Shown here piece by piece: positions 26,135-35,491 of a DNA stretch of 64,000 nt. The translations under genes were made by a program, and so were the position numbers. Positions within the stretch are counted from its first letter, which is position 1, and each line of letters starts with the position of its first letter. A model generated the notes under the pieces. That model saw only the letters and a program-made list of their open reading frames with translations. It was not told the origin of the DNA and searched no databases. Source of the DNA: Bacteroidota bacterium. GTDB taxonomy: Bacteria; Bacteroidota; Bacteroidia; Bacteroidales; P3. The stretch spans positions 297,268 through 361,267 of the forward strand of contig JAEZKK010000011.1 of assembly GCA_023415495.1 (NCBI GenBank), given 5' to 3'.

Positions 26135-27259
26135 ATGAAGAATTTTAAAGCAGGGACTTATGTAAATCAAGGCACTTACAAGTGTTTTATTCCTAATTTT
26201 ATAAATAAGGAATGGGTTTTGGATGATATGGAAATTATTACTCTATTAAGCAAGGCTGACAGGATGTTAGGGCGATTGGATATGTATTCAGAGCATATAC
26301 CTAATATTGATTTGTTTATAAGTATGCATATTATGAAGGAGGCGACTCAATCATCTAAGATTGAAGGTACTCAAACAAATATTGAGGATGCATTATTATC
26401 AAAAGAGGATGTTCCATTAGATAAAAGAGAGGATTGGAATGAGGTGCATAATTATATTAATGCAATGAATAATGCTATTGAAATGTTAGGAGACTTGCCT
26501 TTTTCTTCAAGGTTGATAAGAAATACACATAAGGTATTATTAGAAGGGGTAAGAGGTAAACATAAGCAGCCTGGTGAATATAGAAAAAGTCAAAATTGGA
26601 TTGGAGGAAGGAATATTAATGATGCTATTTTTGTTCCACCTATTCATTCTCATATTAATGATTTAATGGACGATTTAGAGAAGTTCGTGCATAACGATAA
26701 TATTTATTTGCCTGATTTATTAAAGATTGCAATTATACACTATCAATTTGAAACTATACACCCTTTTTTAGATGGGAACGGTAGGATAGGTAGATTATTG
26801 ATAACTCTTTATTTAGTTGATAAAGGAATATTAAAAAGACCAGTTTTATATCTTTCTGATTATTTGGAGAAACGTCGAAACTCATATTATTCTTTAATGA
26901 TGAAAGTCAGAGAAGAGAGCAAAATTAATGATTGGTTAAAGTTCTTTCTAAGTGGTGTAATAGAAACTGCCGAAAATGGAGTTAAGACATTTGAAAAAAT
27001 TCTTGTTCTTCAAAAAGATATTGAAACTAAAATTCAAAGTTTGGGTAGTCGTTCAGCTAATGCTTTAAAAGTAATTAACGAGCTTTATATAAGACCAATA
27101 ACAGATGCAAATACTATATCTGAAATAACTAATCTAAGTTTAGTTTCTTCTTATAAGTTAATTTCCGAACTACTAAGAGTGGGAGTACTCAAAGAAGTTA
27201 CTGGTGGTAAAAGAAAAAGAATATATATGTTTAGAGATTATATGGATATTTTTAATTGA
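26135..27259 (+). CDS. Fic family protein (class II, self-inhibited type)
   Basis: 374 residues. The Fic core motif HPFLDGNGRIGR is complete at 209-220, with the catalytic histidine H209. Fic proteins usually transfer AMP from ATP to a hydroxyl group on a target protein. An inhibitory helix motif SSKIEG (73-78, glutamate E77) lies N-terminal to the Fic core, as in class II enzymes, so no separate antitoxin is needed. The C-terminal 90 residues look like a winged helix (ALKVINELYIRPITDANTISEITNLS), which could bind the repeated words at its own promoter. The target protein is unknown. Confidence 0.92.
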   Translation: MKNFKAGTYVNQGTYKCFIPNFINKEWVLDDMEIITLLSKADRMLGRLDMYSEHIPNIDLFISMHIMKEATQSSKIEGTQTNIEDALLSKEDVPLDKREDWNEVHNYINAMNNAIEMLGDLPFSSRLIRNTHKVLLEGVRGKHKQPGEYRKSQNWIGGRNINDAIFVPPIHSHINDLMDDLEKFVHNDNIYLPDLLKIAIIHYQFETIHPFLDGNGRIGRLLITLYLVDKGILKRPVLYLSDYLEKRRNSYYSLMMKVREESKINDWLKFFLSGVIETAENGVKTFEKILVLQKDIETKIQSLGSRSANALKVINELYIRPITDANTISEITNLSLVSSYKLISELLRVGVLKEVTGGKRKRIYMFRDYMDIFN

Positions 27260-27276
27260 TAAGAAAGATTTTATAT
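27259..27276. repeat. 18-bp direct repeat flanking fic, copy 2
   Basis: Exact match of 26053-26070; it starts on the last base of the fic stop codon. Confidence 0.8.
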
Positions 27277-27296
27277 AAACATTCCTTGCTTTTACA

Positions 27297-29357
27297 TTAT
27301 TTGCTGATAATTATCTTGCCTTGTTTAATTGTGGTTTGTTTAGAAATTATTCTAAAAGTATATACTCCACTTCTAAAGTCAAGAGTGATTTCTTGATTAA
27401 GAGAGTTGATGTTTCTTTCGTATACCTTATTTCCTATTATTGAGTAAATCTCTATTCTTGTATTAGGGATTAACTCTTGGCTGCTTATTCTAAAGCTGCC
27501 TGTATTAGGGTTTGGATATAGAATATATTTCTTTTCAGAATTATTTACTTCCTCAATGCCTACATCTGTAAATCCACATTCAAACTCTTGAGTTTCATAG
27601 AATGTTTTAATGTTTTGGGCTCTTTGACGTAGAAGTGGTAATGAGCCTTGAGGTGTTGTAGCTGTATTATCAAATGCAAAAGGAAAGGCAATGTCGAAAC
27701 ATATATTATTGCCAGAGTTTAAATCAAAAGGTCCATAGGAAAATATTCCTCTTCTATCGCCTGATGGATTGATCACATCCAATTCGCTCCATCCAGAGTT
27801 TAACTCAGGATAACCAGTGTACATAAAATTAGTTGGAGGGTTATTATCATTAAGTCCATTTTCTCCATAGGTTATTGGAGAGCCGTTAAGCTTATTGCCC
27901 ATTAGGTAGTTATAGTAATTTTGATTAGTACTTGGATATCCTATTAATGGATGTGTGGAGTTCACATAACTAATAAATTTACTTGCATTTTGGTTTAATA
28001 ACATAGCTCCTTGAACTGGTGGCACCCCATCAAAAGCTTCCTCTGCTGGTCCGTCAATAGCCTTTCCATTAAATACATACATCATGCTGTTTACTGAATC
28101 AAAACCCATATAATCATCAAGCCCATATCCTAAGTCCATATCGTTAAACAAACCAAAATAAGTGTCAGAATAATTATTTGAAGAAAGGTTGCTTATCTCA
28201 TAACTAATAAATATTGTATTCCTTAAATCCTCATCTGTAGTGTCAGAATAAGCAAATGCCATTGCCTTTATCTCTAAACCTAATCCTTCTCCATAATCAA
28301 CAGTGTTTCTGTCAGAGATATCATTAAACACGAAGAATAATGCTTCATCGCCTCTAATTGCTGGATAGTCTCCATTCTCTGGGTCGTATACTCCATTAAT
28401 ATTTACATCGCAATAAGGAGCAATAATATTCGATTCACTCCCCTCTCCATTGCCAGGCCAAGAAGTTATATTTTCTGGGATTATATAATTAGGATTATAG
28501 TAATTATTGATGTGGTATGTAATCTCTTCCTTGCTTATCTTCCATACCTTGTTATACCTATCCATATAATTCTGATTTGTGTGGTTATTAGATATAGGTC
28601 CGTAGTGGAATACATCATCATAATAGGTTTCAGCAGATACTAATAGATTATTTTCATCGTCTTTTCCTCCTATCCAAATATTGCCCTTATATATTGTGGG
28701 TTTAAATGTATTGCCATCAGGAACTAAAAAGCATGCACCAGTATTGTGCTGAACATTTCTATTACTAATATGAGAATTGCCGAATAAAGAACCGTCGGAA
28801 AATACTCTGGCTTTAATATTATTAATACCTAAAGCTTTAGAATTATCAAATTCTTTTATTTCTATATTATCAATAAATATACCTTCTTGTGAAAGAATGT
28901 TTGAAAATCCAATGCTTAATTCGATGCAAGTAGAATCTTCTAAATGATAGGCGTAAAACCAAGCTTTATACTCAGTCCAGTCGCTATTATTGATATTATT
29001 TTCTTGAAAGATTGGTGTGAAATCATTGGTACAATAATATACTCCTAATCCAATCCCTCCCTTGCCCTTAACCCAAAAGCTTATTTCGTAAGTTTTTTGA
29101 GCAGGTATATAGAAGTAATCGGTTGAAATATACTTATAGTCGGAGAGGAATTGGTTTTTAACGTTTAAAGAATAAGACCCTAATTGGGCTTGGGGAGATT
29201 GGAATACGCTCGAGATATCTAAAGAAGCATTTAAGCCGTTCCATCCTTGTGGATGATTGTTTTGCCATACTTCAAAATCATAAGAATAAATTGTCTGAGC
29301 ATTTAAGCAAAAAACTCCAAAGAGCAATGCCAACATAATTAAGAAAGATTTTTTCAT
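27297..29357 (-). CDS. Secreted protein with type IX sorting domain
   Basis: 686 residues with a signal peptide (1-20, ending CLNAQ). Residues 21-170 resemble a carbohydrate-binding-like jelly roll (IYSYDFEVWQNNHPQGWNG, SFWVKGKGGIGLGVYY). The centre is rich in Asp/Asn/Gly and aromatic residues without a known catalytic motif. The last 75 residues are a type A C-terminal sorting domain: YPNPNTGSFRIS, then IEIYSIIGNKVYE and a final GVYTFRIISKQTTIKQGKIIISK-like run ending in a basic residue. It should be exported through the type IX system and anchored on the surface. Ligand or activity unknown. Confidence 0.85.
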   Translation of the reverse strand: MKKSFLIMLALLFGVFCLNAQTIYSYDFEVWQNNHPQGWNGLNASLDISSVFQSPQAQLGSYSLNVKNQFLSDYKYISTDYFYIPAQKTYEISFWVKGKGGIGLGVYYCTNDFTPIFQENNINNSDWTEYKAWFYAYHLEDSTCIELSIGFSNILSQEGIFIDNIEIKEFDNSKALGINNIKARVFSDGSLFGNSHISNRNVQHNTGACFLVPDGNTFKPTIYKGNIWIGGKDDENNLLVSAETYYDDVFHYGPISNNHTNQNYMDRYNKVWKISKEEITYHINNYYNPNYIIPENITSWPGNGEGSESNIIAPYCDVNINGVYDPENGDYPAIRGDEALFFVFNDISDRNTVDYGEGLGLEIKAMAFAYSDTTDEDLRNTIFISYEISNLSSNNYSDTYFGLFNDMDLGYGLDDYMGFDSVNSMMYVFNGKAIDGPAEEAFDGVPPVQGAMLLNQNASKFISYVNSTHPLIGYPSTNQNYYNYLMGNKLNGSPITYGENGLNDNNPPTNFMYTGYPELNSGWSELDVINPSGDRRGIFSYGPFDLNSGNNICFDIAFPFAFDNTATTPQGSLPLLRQRAQNIKTFYETQEFECGFTDVGIEEVNNSEKKYILYPNPNTGSFRISSQELIPNTRIEIYSIIGNKVYERNINSLNQEITLDFRSGVYTFRIISKQTTIKQGKIIISK

Positions 29358-29384
29358 AATAGTTGAACTTTAATATTTAAGTTG

Positions 29385-29392
29385 CAAATGTA
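29385..29392 (-). promoter_or_regulatory. -7 promoter box of the type IX cargo gene
   Basis: Minus strand TACATTTG, 28 bases before the ATG at 29357. Confidence 0.5.
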
Positions 29393-29559
29393 ATAAATTA
29401 ATTTATAAAAGTCAATACATTTGATTATAAAAAGATTTAAAATGATTAAATTAAATAGAAGATTTTCAATACATGCTTATAAATACTAATTATTCTTATT
29501 TATTCCTTGCTCTCTATATATTTTTTCTCTCTTATACTATTAGTTTCCTATAATATTCA

Positions 29560-29567
29560 TATCTTTG
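29560..29567 (+). promoter_or_regulatory. -7 promoter box of guaB
   Basis: TATCTTTG, 21 bases before the ATG at 29588. It lies inside the longer open frame that begins at 29507 and so excludes that start. Confidence 0.7.
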
Positions 29568-29587
29568 CACGAAAATATTTGTGTAGT

Positions 29588-31057
29588 ATGATGTTTTCAA
29601 GTTCAGAAAAATTCGTTGGCGAAGGTCTAACCTACGACGACGTTCTTTTGGTACCTGCATATTCCGAGATTATACCGAGAGATGTAAGGATAAATTCTTA
29701 TTTTAGTCGTAATATTCCAATCAATATTCCTATTGTATCTGCAGCTATGGATACAGTAACTGAGGCTAAGCTTGCTATTGCTATGGCTCAGGAGGGTGGT
29801 ATTGGTGTATTACACAAAAATATGTCTATCGAAAGACAGGCAGCAGAAATTGTAAAAGTAAAAAGAGCGGAAAACGGTATGATTGTTAATCCAATCACTA
29901 TCGAGAAAGGTCATTTAGTTAAGGATGCACTTGCTCTTATGAAAGAATATTCAATTGGAGGTATTCCAGTTATAGATAGTAATAATAAACTTATAGGTAT
30001 TGTTACCAATAGAGACCTTAGGTTTGAGAGAGATGTAAATAGACCTATTGTTGAGATTATGACTAAAAATGTAATCTCTACTCCTGAGTTTACCGATTTT
30101 GAACAAGCAGCAGATATCCTTCAAGAACACAGAATAGAAAAATTGCCTGTTGTAACTAACGATGGAACCTTAGTAGGACTAATTACATATAGAGATATAA
30201 TTAAGCTTAAGGAAAGACCTAATGCTTGCAAGGATAAGATGGGAAGGCTTAGAGTAGCTGCTGGTATTGGTATTACTCCAAATATGTATGAGAGAATTGA
30301 TGCTGTTGTTAGGGCTGGAGCTGATGCTATTGTAGTAGATACAGCTCATGGTCATAGCAAGAATGTTATAGATGTTGTTAAGAATGTCAGAGATAAATAT
30401 CCTAATATTGATATCGTTTGTGGTAATATTGCAACTGGTGAAGCAGCTCTTGCACTTGCTGATGCTGGTGTGGATGCTGTTAAGGTTGGGATAGGACCTG
30501 GCTCTATCTGTACAACAAGAGTTGTAGCAGGTATTGGAGTCCCTCAACTTTCTGCAATCTACGATGTAGCGGAGGCTCTTCAAGGAAGAAATATCCCAAT
30601 TATTGCCGATGGAGGTATTAGATATTCTGGAGATATAGTTAAGGCATTAGCCGCTGGAGCTTCTTCCATTATGGCAGGCTCTCTATTAGCAGGAGTAGAG
30701 GAGTCGCCAGGAGAAACAATTATTTTTGAGGGAAGAAAATACAAATCTTATAGAGGAATGGGTTCGTTAGAGGCTATGCAACAGGGCTCTAAAGACAGAT
30801 ACTTCCAAGATATGGAGGATGATATTAGAAAATTAGTTCCAGAGGGTATTGTAGGTAGAGTTGCTTATAATGGAACTGTATCTGAGGTTATTTTCCAATT
30901 GATTGGCGGTCTTAAGGCTGGAATGGGCTATACTGGTTCTATTGATATAGCCACTCTTCAAAAAGCAAAATTTATTAAGATTACCGCAGCAGGATATACA
31001 GAAAGTCACCCACACGATATTACAATTACAAGAGAAGCACCAAATTATTCAAGATAA
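29588..31057 (+). CDS. guaB: Inosine-5'-monophosphate dehydrogenase
   Basis: 489 residues from the ATG at 29588; the in-frame codons upstream contain the promoter. It oxidises IMP to XMP with NAD+, the committed step to GMP. The barrel core has the catalytic loop GPGSICTTRVVAG with C308, the DTAHGHS and GGIRYSGDI segments and the flap YRGMGSLEAM. Two CBS domains (about 95-205, with YSIGGIPVID and EKLPVVTNDG) are inserted in the usual place. A PpiC chaperone starts one base after its stop. Confidence 0.97.
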   Translation: MMFSSSEKFVGEGLTYDDVLLVPAYSEIIPRDVRINSYFSRNIPINIPIVSAAMDTVTEAKLAIAMAQEGGIGVLHKNMSIERQAAEIVKVKRAENGMIVNPITIEKGHLVKDALALMKEYSIGGIPVIDSNNKLIGIVTNRDLRFERDVNRPIVEIMTKNVISTPEFTDFEQAADILQEHRIEKLPVVTNDGTLVGLITYRDIIKLKERPNACKDKMGRLRVAAGIGITPNMYERIDAVVRAGADAIVVDTAHGHSKNVIDVVKNVRDKYPNIDIVCGNIATGEAALALADAGVDAVKVGIGPGSICTTRVVAGIGVPQLSAIYDVAEALQGRNIPIIADGGIRYSGDIVKALAAGASSIMAGSLLAGVEESPGETIIFEGRKYKSYRGMGSLEAMQQGSKDRYFQDMEDDIRKLVPEGIVGRVAYNGTVSEVIFQLIGGLKAGMGYTGSIDIATLQKAKFIKITAAGYTESHPHDITITREAPNYSR

Positions 31058-31058
31058 T

Positions 31059-33062
31059 ATGAAAAGATTAATTAGTTTATTTGTCATCAGTTTGATTAGC
31101 TTAATGTCATTTTCTCAAAACGATAATGATATTGTACTTAAGGTTGGTTCAGAGAATATTACCAAGAAAGAATTCTTAAATATTTATCAGAAAAATAATC
31201 CAAACTCAGATAAAAGTATTGATAAAAGAGATTTAAGAGAGTATTTGGAATTGTTTATCAATTATAAACTCAAACTTAAGGAAGCAAGAGAATTGGGTAT
31301 GGATAAAGACCCTAATTATATATCTGAAGTAGATATTTATCGTAAGCAATTAGTAGAGCCTTATATTAATGATAGAGATGTTACTGAGGCTTTGGTTAAA
31401 GAGGCATACGAAAGGAGTAAGGAGTTTGTAAGAGCTTCTCATATTCTAATATCTTTGCCTGAGAATTTTTCTCCAAGCGACACCTTAGAGGCATATAAGA
31501 AAGCTCTCAGTATAAGAGATAGAATAATTAAGGGAGAAAGCTTTGAGGCTCTTGCATTAGAGTTTTCAGACGACCCTTCTGCCAAGGACCAAGAACCTAA
31601 GGAAGGACAGAAAACATATTATAAGGGCAATAAAGGAGATTTAGGATACTTCACTTCCTTTAATATGATTTATAATTTCGAGTCAGCTGCTTATTCTTTA
31701 AGAATAGGAGAAATATCTATGCCTGTTAGAACTAATAGAGGATATCATATTGTTAAGCTAACTGATAGAATACCTGCGTTTTTCTCAACTGCCGACTTAG
31801 CACATATTTGGGTTAATTTCGATAATCACGACTCTAAAGAAGAGTGTAGGGCAATTATTGACAAGGCTTATGAAATGTTGAAACAAAATATTAGTTTCGA
31901 TTCTGTAGTAAAGCTTTATTCTGATGATATGTATTCAAAACAAAAGAAAGGCATTCTAAGTGCTCAAAGAGTAACAAATATGCCTTACGAATATGTCCAA
32001 AAACTTAATTCAACTCCGATTAATCAATTTACTCAACCTTTTGAAACAAGATTTGGTTGTCATATTATTATGCCTATTTCTTTTACTAAGGTTCAATCTT
32101 TAGATGAGCAAAGAGCCACAATAGAACAAAGAATTGCTAAGGATTCAAGGAGCTTTAGAACAATAGAGGAGTTTACAAGGAAAGCTAAAAATGAATACGG
32201 ATTTAAAGAATATCCAAAGAAATTAAATGCTATCAATGATATAATTACTGATTCGATCTTTAAAGGCAAATGGTCAGTACCAGTAAATTTCATAGGAGAA
32301 GATACAGTATTTATTATTGGTGATAGAGCTTATAATCAATTAGAGATTGCTAAAATTATTGAAGAAAGACAGACTGCAAAACAAATTGAGTATATCCCTA
32401 ATTATATTAATAAGTTATATTCAACCATTGTGGATGAGAAAGTTTTAGCCTATGCTGATGCAAAGCTTGAGGATAAACATCCTGAGCTAAAGGCGAGTAT
32501 TGATGAGTTTAGAGATGGTATTCTTATTTTCTCAATAACGGATAAATTTGTTTGGAATCGTTCAATTACAGATTCAATAGGGCTTGAAGAGTTTTATCAA
32601 AATAACAAGAATAATTATATGTGGCAAGAAAGAGCTGATGCAACTATATTCACTTTATATAAAGATTTGGATTCTAAGAAGGCTCTTAAAATTATAAAGA
32701 AAGCATATAAGAAGAATAAAACCAATGCCGAAATATTAGAGCTTTTAGCTAAGAAGTTTAAAATCAAAGAAAATCTTATAGAGTATATAGATTATAAATG
32801 GGCTAAATTTGAGAAGAATGATAATAAGATTGTAGATAAAACAAATTGGTCTTTGGGCATTAGTCCAGTAATTGAAGAGGGAAGAACTAAGAATATTGTA
32901 ATACTTCATAAGGTATTAGCTCCTGAAGTAAAGACATTAAATGAAGCAAGAGGTATTCTTACTTCTGACTATCAAGAATATTTAGAATCTCAATGGATTA
33001 AATCGTTGAGAGAGAAATATACTTATACAGTTAACTATAATGTTTTCGATTCAATAAACTAA
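31059..33062 (+). CDS. Periplasmic parvulin-type peptidyl-prolyl isomerase (PpiC repeats)
   Basis: 667 residues with a signal peptide (1-20, LMSFSQ). The N-terminal segment looks like a SurA/PpiD-type chaperone helix bundle. Two parvulin units are visible: about 124-235 (VRASHILISLP to GYHIVKLTDR) and about 240-350 (LAHIWVNF to RFGCHIIMPIS). The rest is helical without a motif. Such proteins help fold outer-membrane proteins in transit. It starts one base after guaB and heads a run with the SurA-like protein and MoxR. Confidence 0.85.
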   Translation: MKRLISLFVISLISLMSFSQNDNDIVLKVGSENITKKEFLNIYQKNNPNSDKSIDKRDLREYLELFINYKLKLKEARELGMDKDPNYISEVDIYRKQLVEPYINDRDVTEALVKEAYERSKEFVRASHILISLPENFSPSDTLEAYKKALSIRDRIIKGESFEALALEFSDDPSAKDQEPKEGQKTYYKGNKGDLGYFTSFNMIYNFESAAYSLRIGEISMPVRTNRGYHIVKLTDRIPAFFSTADLAHIWVNFDNHDSKEECRAIIDKAYEMLKQNISFDSVVKLYSDDMYSKQKKGILSAQRVTNMPYEYVQKLNSTPINQFTQPFETRFGCHIIMPISFTKVQSLDEQRATIEQRIAKDSRSFRTIEEFTRKAKNEYGFKEYPKKLNAINDIITDSIFKGKWSVPVNFIGEDTVFIIGDRAYNQLEIAKIIEERQTAKQIEYIPNYINKLYSTIVDEKVLAYADAKLEDKHPELKASIDEFRDGILIFSITDKFVWNRSITDSIGLEEFYQNNKNNYMWQERADATIFTLYKDLDSKKALKIIKKAYKKNKTNAEILELLAKKFKIKENLIEYIDYKWAKFEKNDNKIVDKTNWSLGISPVIEEGRTKNIVILHKVLAPEVKTLNEARGILTSDYQEYLESQWIKSLREKYTYTVNYNVFDSIN

Positions 33063-33139
33063 TAGGGTATTAAATTAGATTATAATAATATTCTATTAGA
33101 ATATGAGTTATAAGTATAAAATATAAACAATAATAATAT

Positions 33140-34492
33140 ATGAAACTAATAAAGGCTTCTTTACTTATCTTTTTATTAATATTTAATTCTAATGTTTTTT
33201 CTCAAACTAATGTGATTGACAGAATAATAGCAGTTGTTGGAAAAAATATGATTAAAGAATCAGAACTTGAAACATCATTTCTTCAATCTAAATCTAAGTA
33301 TGGAATTATTGATAATCCATACGATATTAAATGTGAGATTTTAGAGGGTATGCTTATCAATAAACTAATGCTACACCAAGCTAACGTAGATTCTGTTTCT
33401 ATAGGAGAGGAAATGGTTGAAAGAGAAATGGACAATAGAATTAAATATATGATAAGAGCTTATGGTTCTCAGGAAAACCTTGAGAAGCAAATGAGCAAGA
33501 GTCTTGGAGAGATAAAAGAGTTTTATAAGGATATTGTAAGGGAAAATCTTATGATAGGGGAGATTGAACAAAAATTGACTTCTAATATTAAGATTACCCC
33601 TAAAGAAGTAACAGAGTTTTTCAATAATATCCCACAGGACAGTTTGCCAATGGTTGAGGAAGAATATGAGTTTATGCAAATTGTAAAGCTGCCAATAATA
33701 ACTCCAGAGGAGAAAGAAATAATTAAAGAAAGATTGAATGGATATAGAGAGAGAATTTTAAAGGGAGATAAGTTCTCAACTCTTGCAACTCTTTACTCTC
33801 AAGACCCTGGCTCTGCTAAGAAAGGCGGAGAATTAGGTTTCTTCTCAAGGGGAGATATGGTTTCTGAATTTGAAATTACTGCTTTCTCATTACAACCAGG
33901 CGAAATATCTCCAGTTATAGAAACAAAATATGGTTTTCATATTATTCAATTAATTGAAAGACGAGGAGACCAAGTTAATTGCCGACATATACTAATCCAG
34001 CCAAAGGTTTCTGATATGGAATTATATAGAGTAAAAAGTTTTATGGATAGTGTTTATAATCTAATACAGGATAAAAAGATTAGTTTTGAAGAGGCAGTTG
34101 AAAAATTCTCAGACGATGCTTCAAAACTTTCACAAGGTATAATGATAAATCCTTATACTGCTACTTCAAAATTTCAAAAAGAAAATTTGAATGAGATTAT
34201 GGAAAATATCGACAGAGTAAAGTTTGAAACAATGAACAAAGGAGATATAACCAAGCCAATACTATTTAAGACAGAAAATTCTAATGCATATAGATTAATA
34301 AAAGTAAAGACTATGATCCCTGCACATAAAGTTAATCTAAAGGATGATTATGATAAGATATTATCCTCTGCTTTAGAAGCTAATAAAACTAAAACTATTT
34401 TAGAGTGGGCAAATAAAAGAGCAGAGAAAACATATATTAGAATCGATTCGGAATATTCAAACTGCAATTTTAAGGTTAAATGGACTAAATAA
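33140..34492 (+). CDS. surA: SurA-like peptidyl-prolyl isomerase
   Basis: 450 residues with a signal peptide (about 1-21, NSNVFSQ), then the SurA N-terminal start VIDRIIAVVGKNMIKESELE, a helical chaperone region and two parvulin domains (about 180-275, with GELGFFSRGDMVSEFE and GFHIIQLIERRGD, and a second weaker one from CRHILIQPKV). This fits the periplasmic chaperone that hands barrel proteins to BAM. It comes 77 bases after the other PpiC gene and 11 bases before the MoxR gene. Confidence 0.87.
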   Translation: MKLIKASLLIFLLIFNSNVFSQTNVIDRIIAVVGKNMIKESELETSFLQSKSKYGIIDNPYDIKCEILEGMLINKLMLHQANVDSVSIGEEMVEREMDNRIKYMIRAYGSQENLEKQMSKSLGEIKEFYKDIVRENLMIGEIEQKLTSNIKITPKEVTEFFNNIPQDSLPMVEEEYEFMQIVKLPIITPEEKEIIKERLNGYRERILKGDKFSTLATLYSQDPGSAKKGGELGFFSRGDMVSEFEITAFSLQPGEISPVIETKYGFHIIQLIERRGDQVNCRHILIQPKVSDMELYRVKSFMDSVYNLIQDKKISFEEAVEKFSDDASKLSQGIMINPYTATSKFQKENLNEIMENIDRVKFETMNKGDITKPILFKTENSNAYRLIKVKTMIPAHKVNLKDDYDKILSSALEANKTKTILEWANKRAEKTYIRIDSEYSNCNFKVKWTK

Positions 34493-34503
34493 AACTTTGA
34501 TTT

Positions 34504-35487
34504 ATGGACTTAGACAATAATAAAACACTTACTGATTCCCAAGAGCTTGATATACTTGTTGAGAAAACTAAAGAATTAAAAAAAGAGATATCAAAAATAA
34601 TAATTGGTCAGGAAGATATAATTAATCAAGTTCTAATATCAATTTTTTCAAAAGGACATTGTTTATTAGTAGGTGTTCCAGGATTAGCCAAAACCTTATT
34701 AGTTAATACTATTGCCTCAGTACTTGGACTTACTTATAATAGGATTCAGTTTACTCCTGATTTAATGCCCTCCGATATTATTGGAAGTGAGATATTGGAT
34801 GAGAACAGAAAGTTTAAATTTATAAATGGTCCTGTATTTTCTAATATTATCTTAGCAGATGAGATAAATAGAACGCCTCCTAAAACTCAAGCAGCATTAT
34901 TAGAATCCATGCAAGAGCATTCTGTAACTGTATCTGGGAATACCTATAAGCTACAAGAACCTTTTTTTGTTTTAGCAACCCAAAATCCAATTGAGCAAGA
35001 AGGGACTTATCCTTTGCCCGAAGCGCAATTAGACCGTTTTATGTTTATGCTTTGGCTCGATTATCCTAATTTCAATGAAGAAATTGAAATTCTAAAATCT
35101 ACAACAACGGGGAAGGATATAAATATTAATAAGATACTTTCTGCTAATGAGATAATTCGAATGCAAGAACTTATTCGCAAGATTCCTGTTTCTGATAATG
35201 TATATGAGTATGCTGTTTCGCTTGTTCAAAAAACTAGAATTGGTTCAGCCACTGCTCATCCTTTAGCAAATAAATACCTATCTTGGGGAGCAGGTCCAAG
35301 AGCATCGCAATATCTTATTATTGGAGGGAAGTGTAATGCAGCACTAAAGGGCAAGTATTCTCCAGATATCGAAGATATAAAAGAAGTTGCTGTATCTGTT
35401 CTAAGACATAGGATAGTTCAAAACTATACAGCACAGGCGGAAGGATATACAACAGAAAAAATTATTCAAGAATTAATAAATTCTTAG
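34504..35487 (+). CDS. MoxR-family AAA+ ATPase
   Basis: 327 residues. Walker A is GVPGLAKT, followed by the MoxR signature FTPDLMPSDIIGSEIL; Walker B and sensor are in NIILADEINRTPPKTQAALLESMQEH and ATQNPIEQEGTYPLPEAQLDRF. MoxR ATPases act as chaperones for enzyme maturation or stress proteins and usually stand next to DUF58 and von Willebrand genes (the Bat operon). No such partner follows here, so its client is open. Confidence 0.92.
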   Translation: MDLDNNKTLTDSQELDILVEKTKELKKEISKIIIGQEDIINQVLISIFSKGHCLLVGVPGLAKTLLVNTIASVLGLTYNRIQFTPDLMPSDIIGSEILDENRKFKFINGPVFSNIILADEINRTPPKTQAALLESMQEHSVTVSGNTYKLQEPFFVLATQNPIEQEGTYPLPEAQLDRFMFMLWLDYPNFNEEIEILKSTTTGKDININKILSANEIIRMQELIRKIPVSDNVYEYAVSLVQKTRIGSATAHPLANKYLSWGAGPRASQYLIIGGKCNAALKGKYSPDIEDIKEVAVSVLRHRIVQNYTAQAEGYTTEKIIQELINS

Positions 35488-35491
35488 GCTT

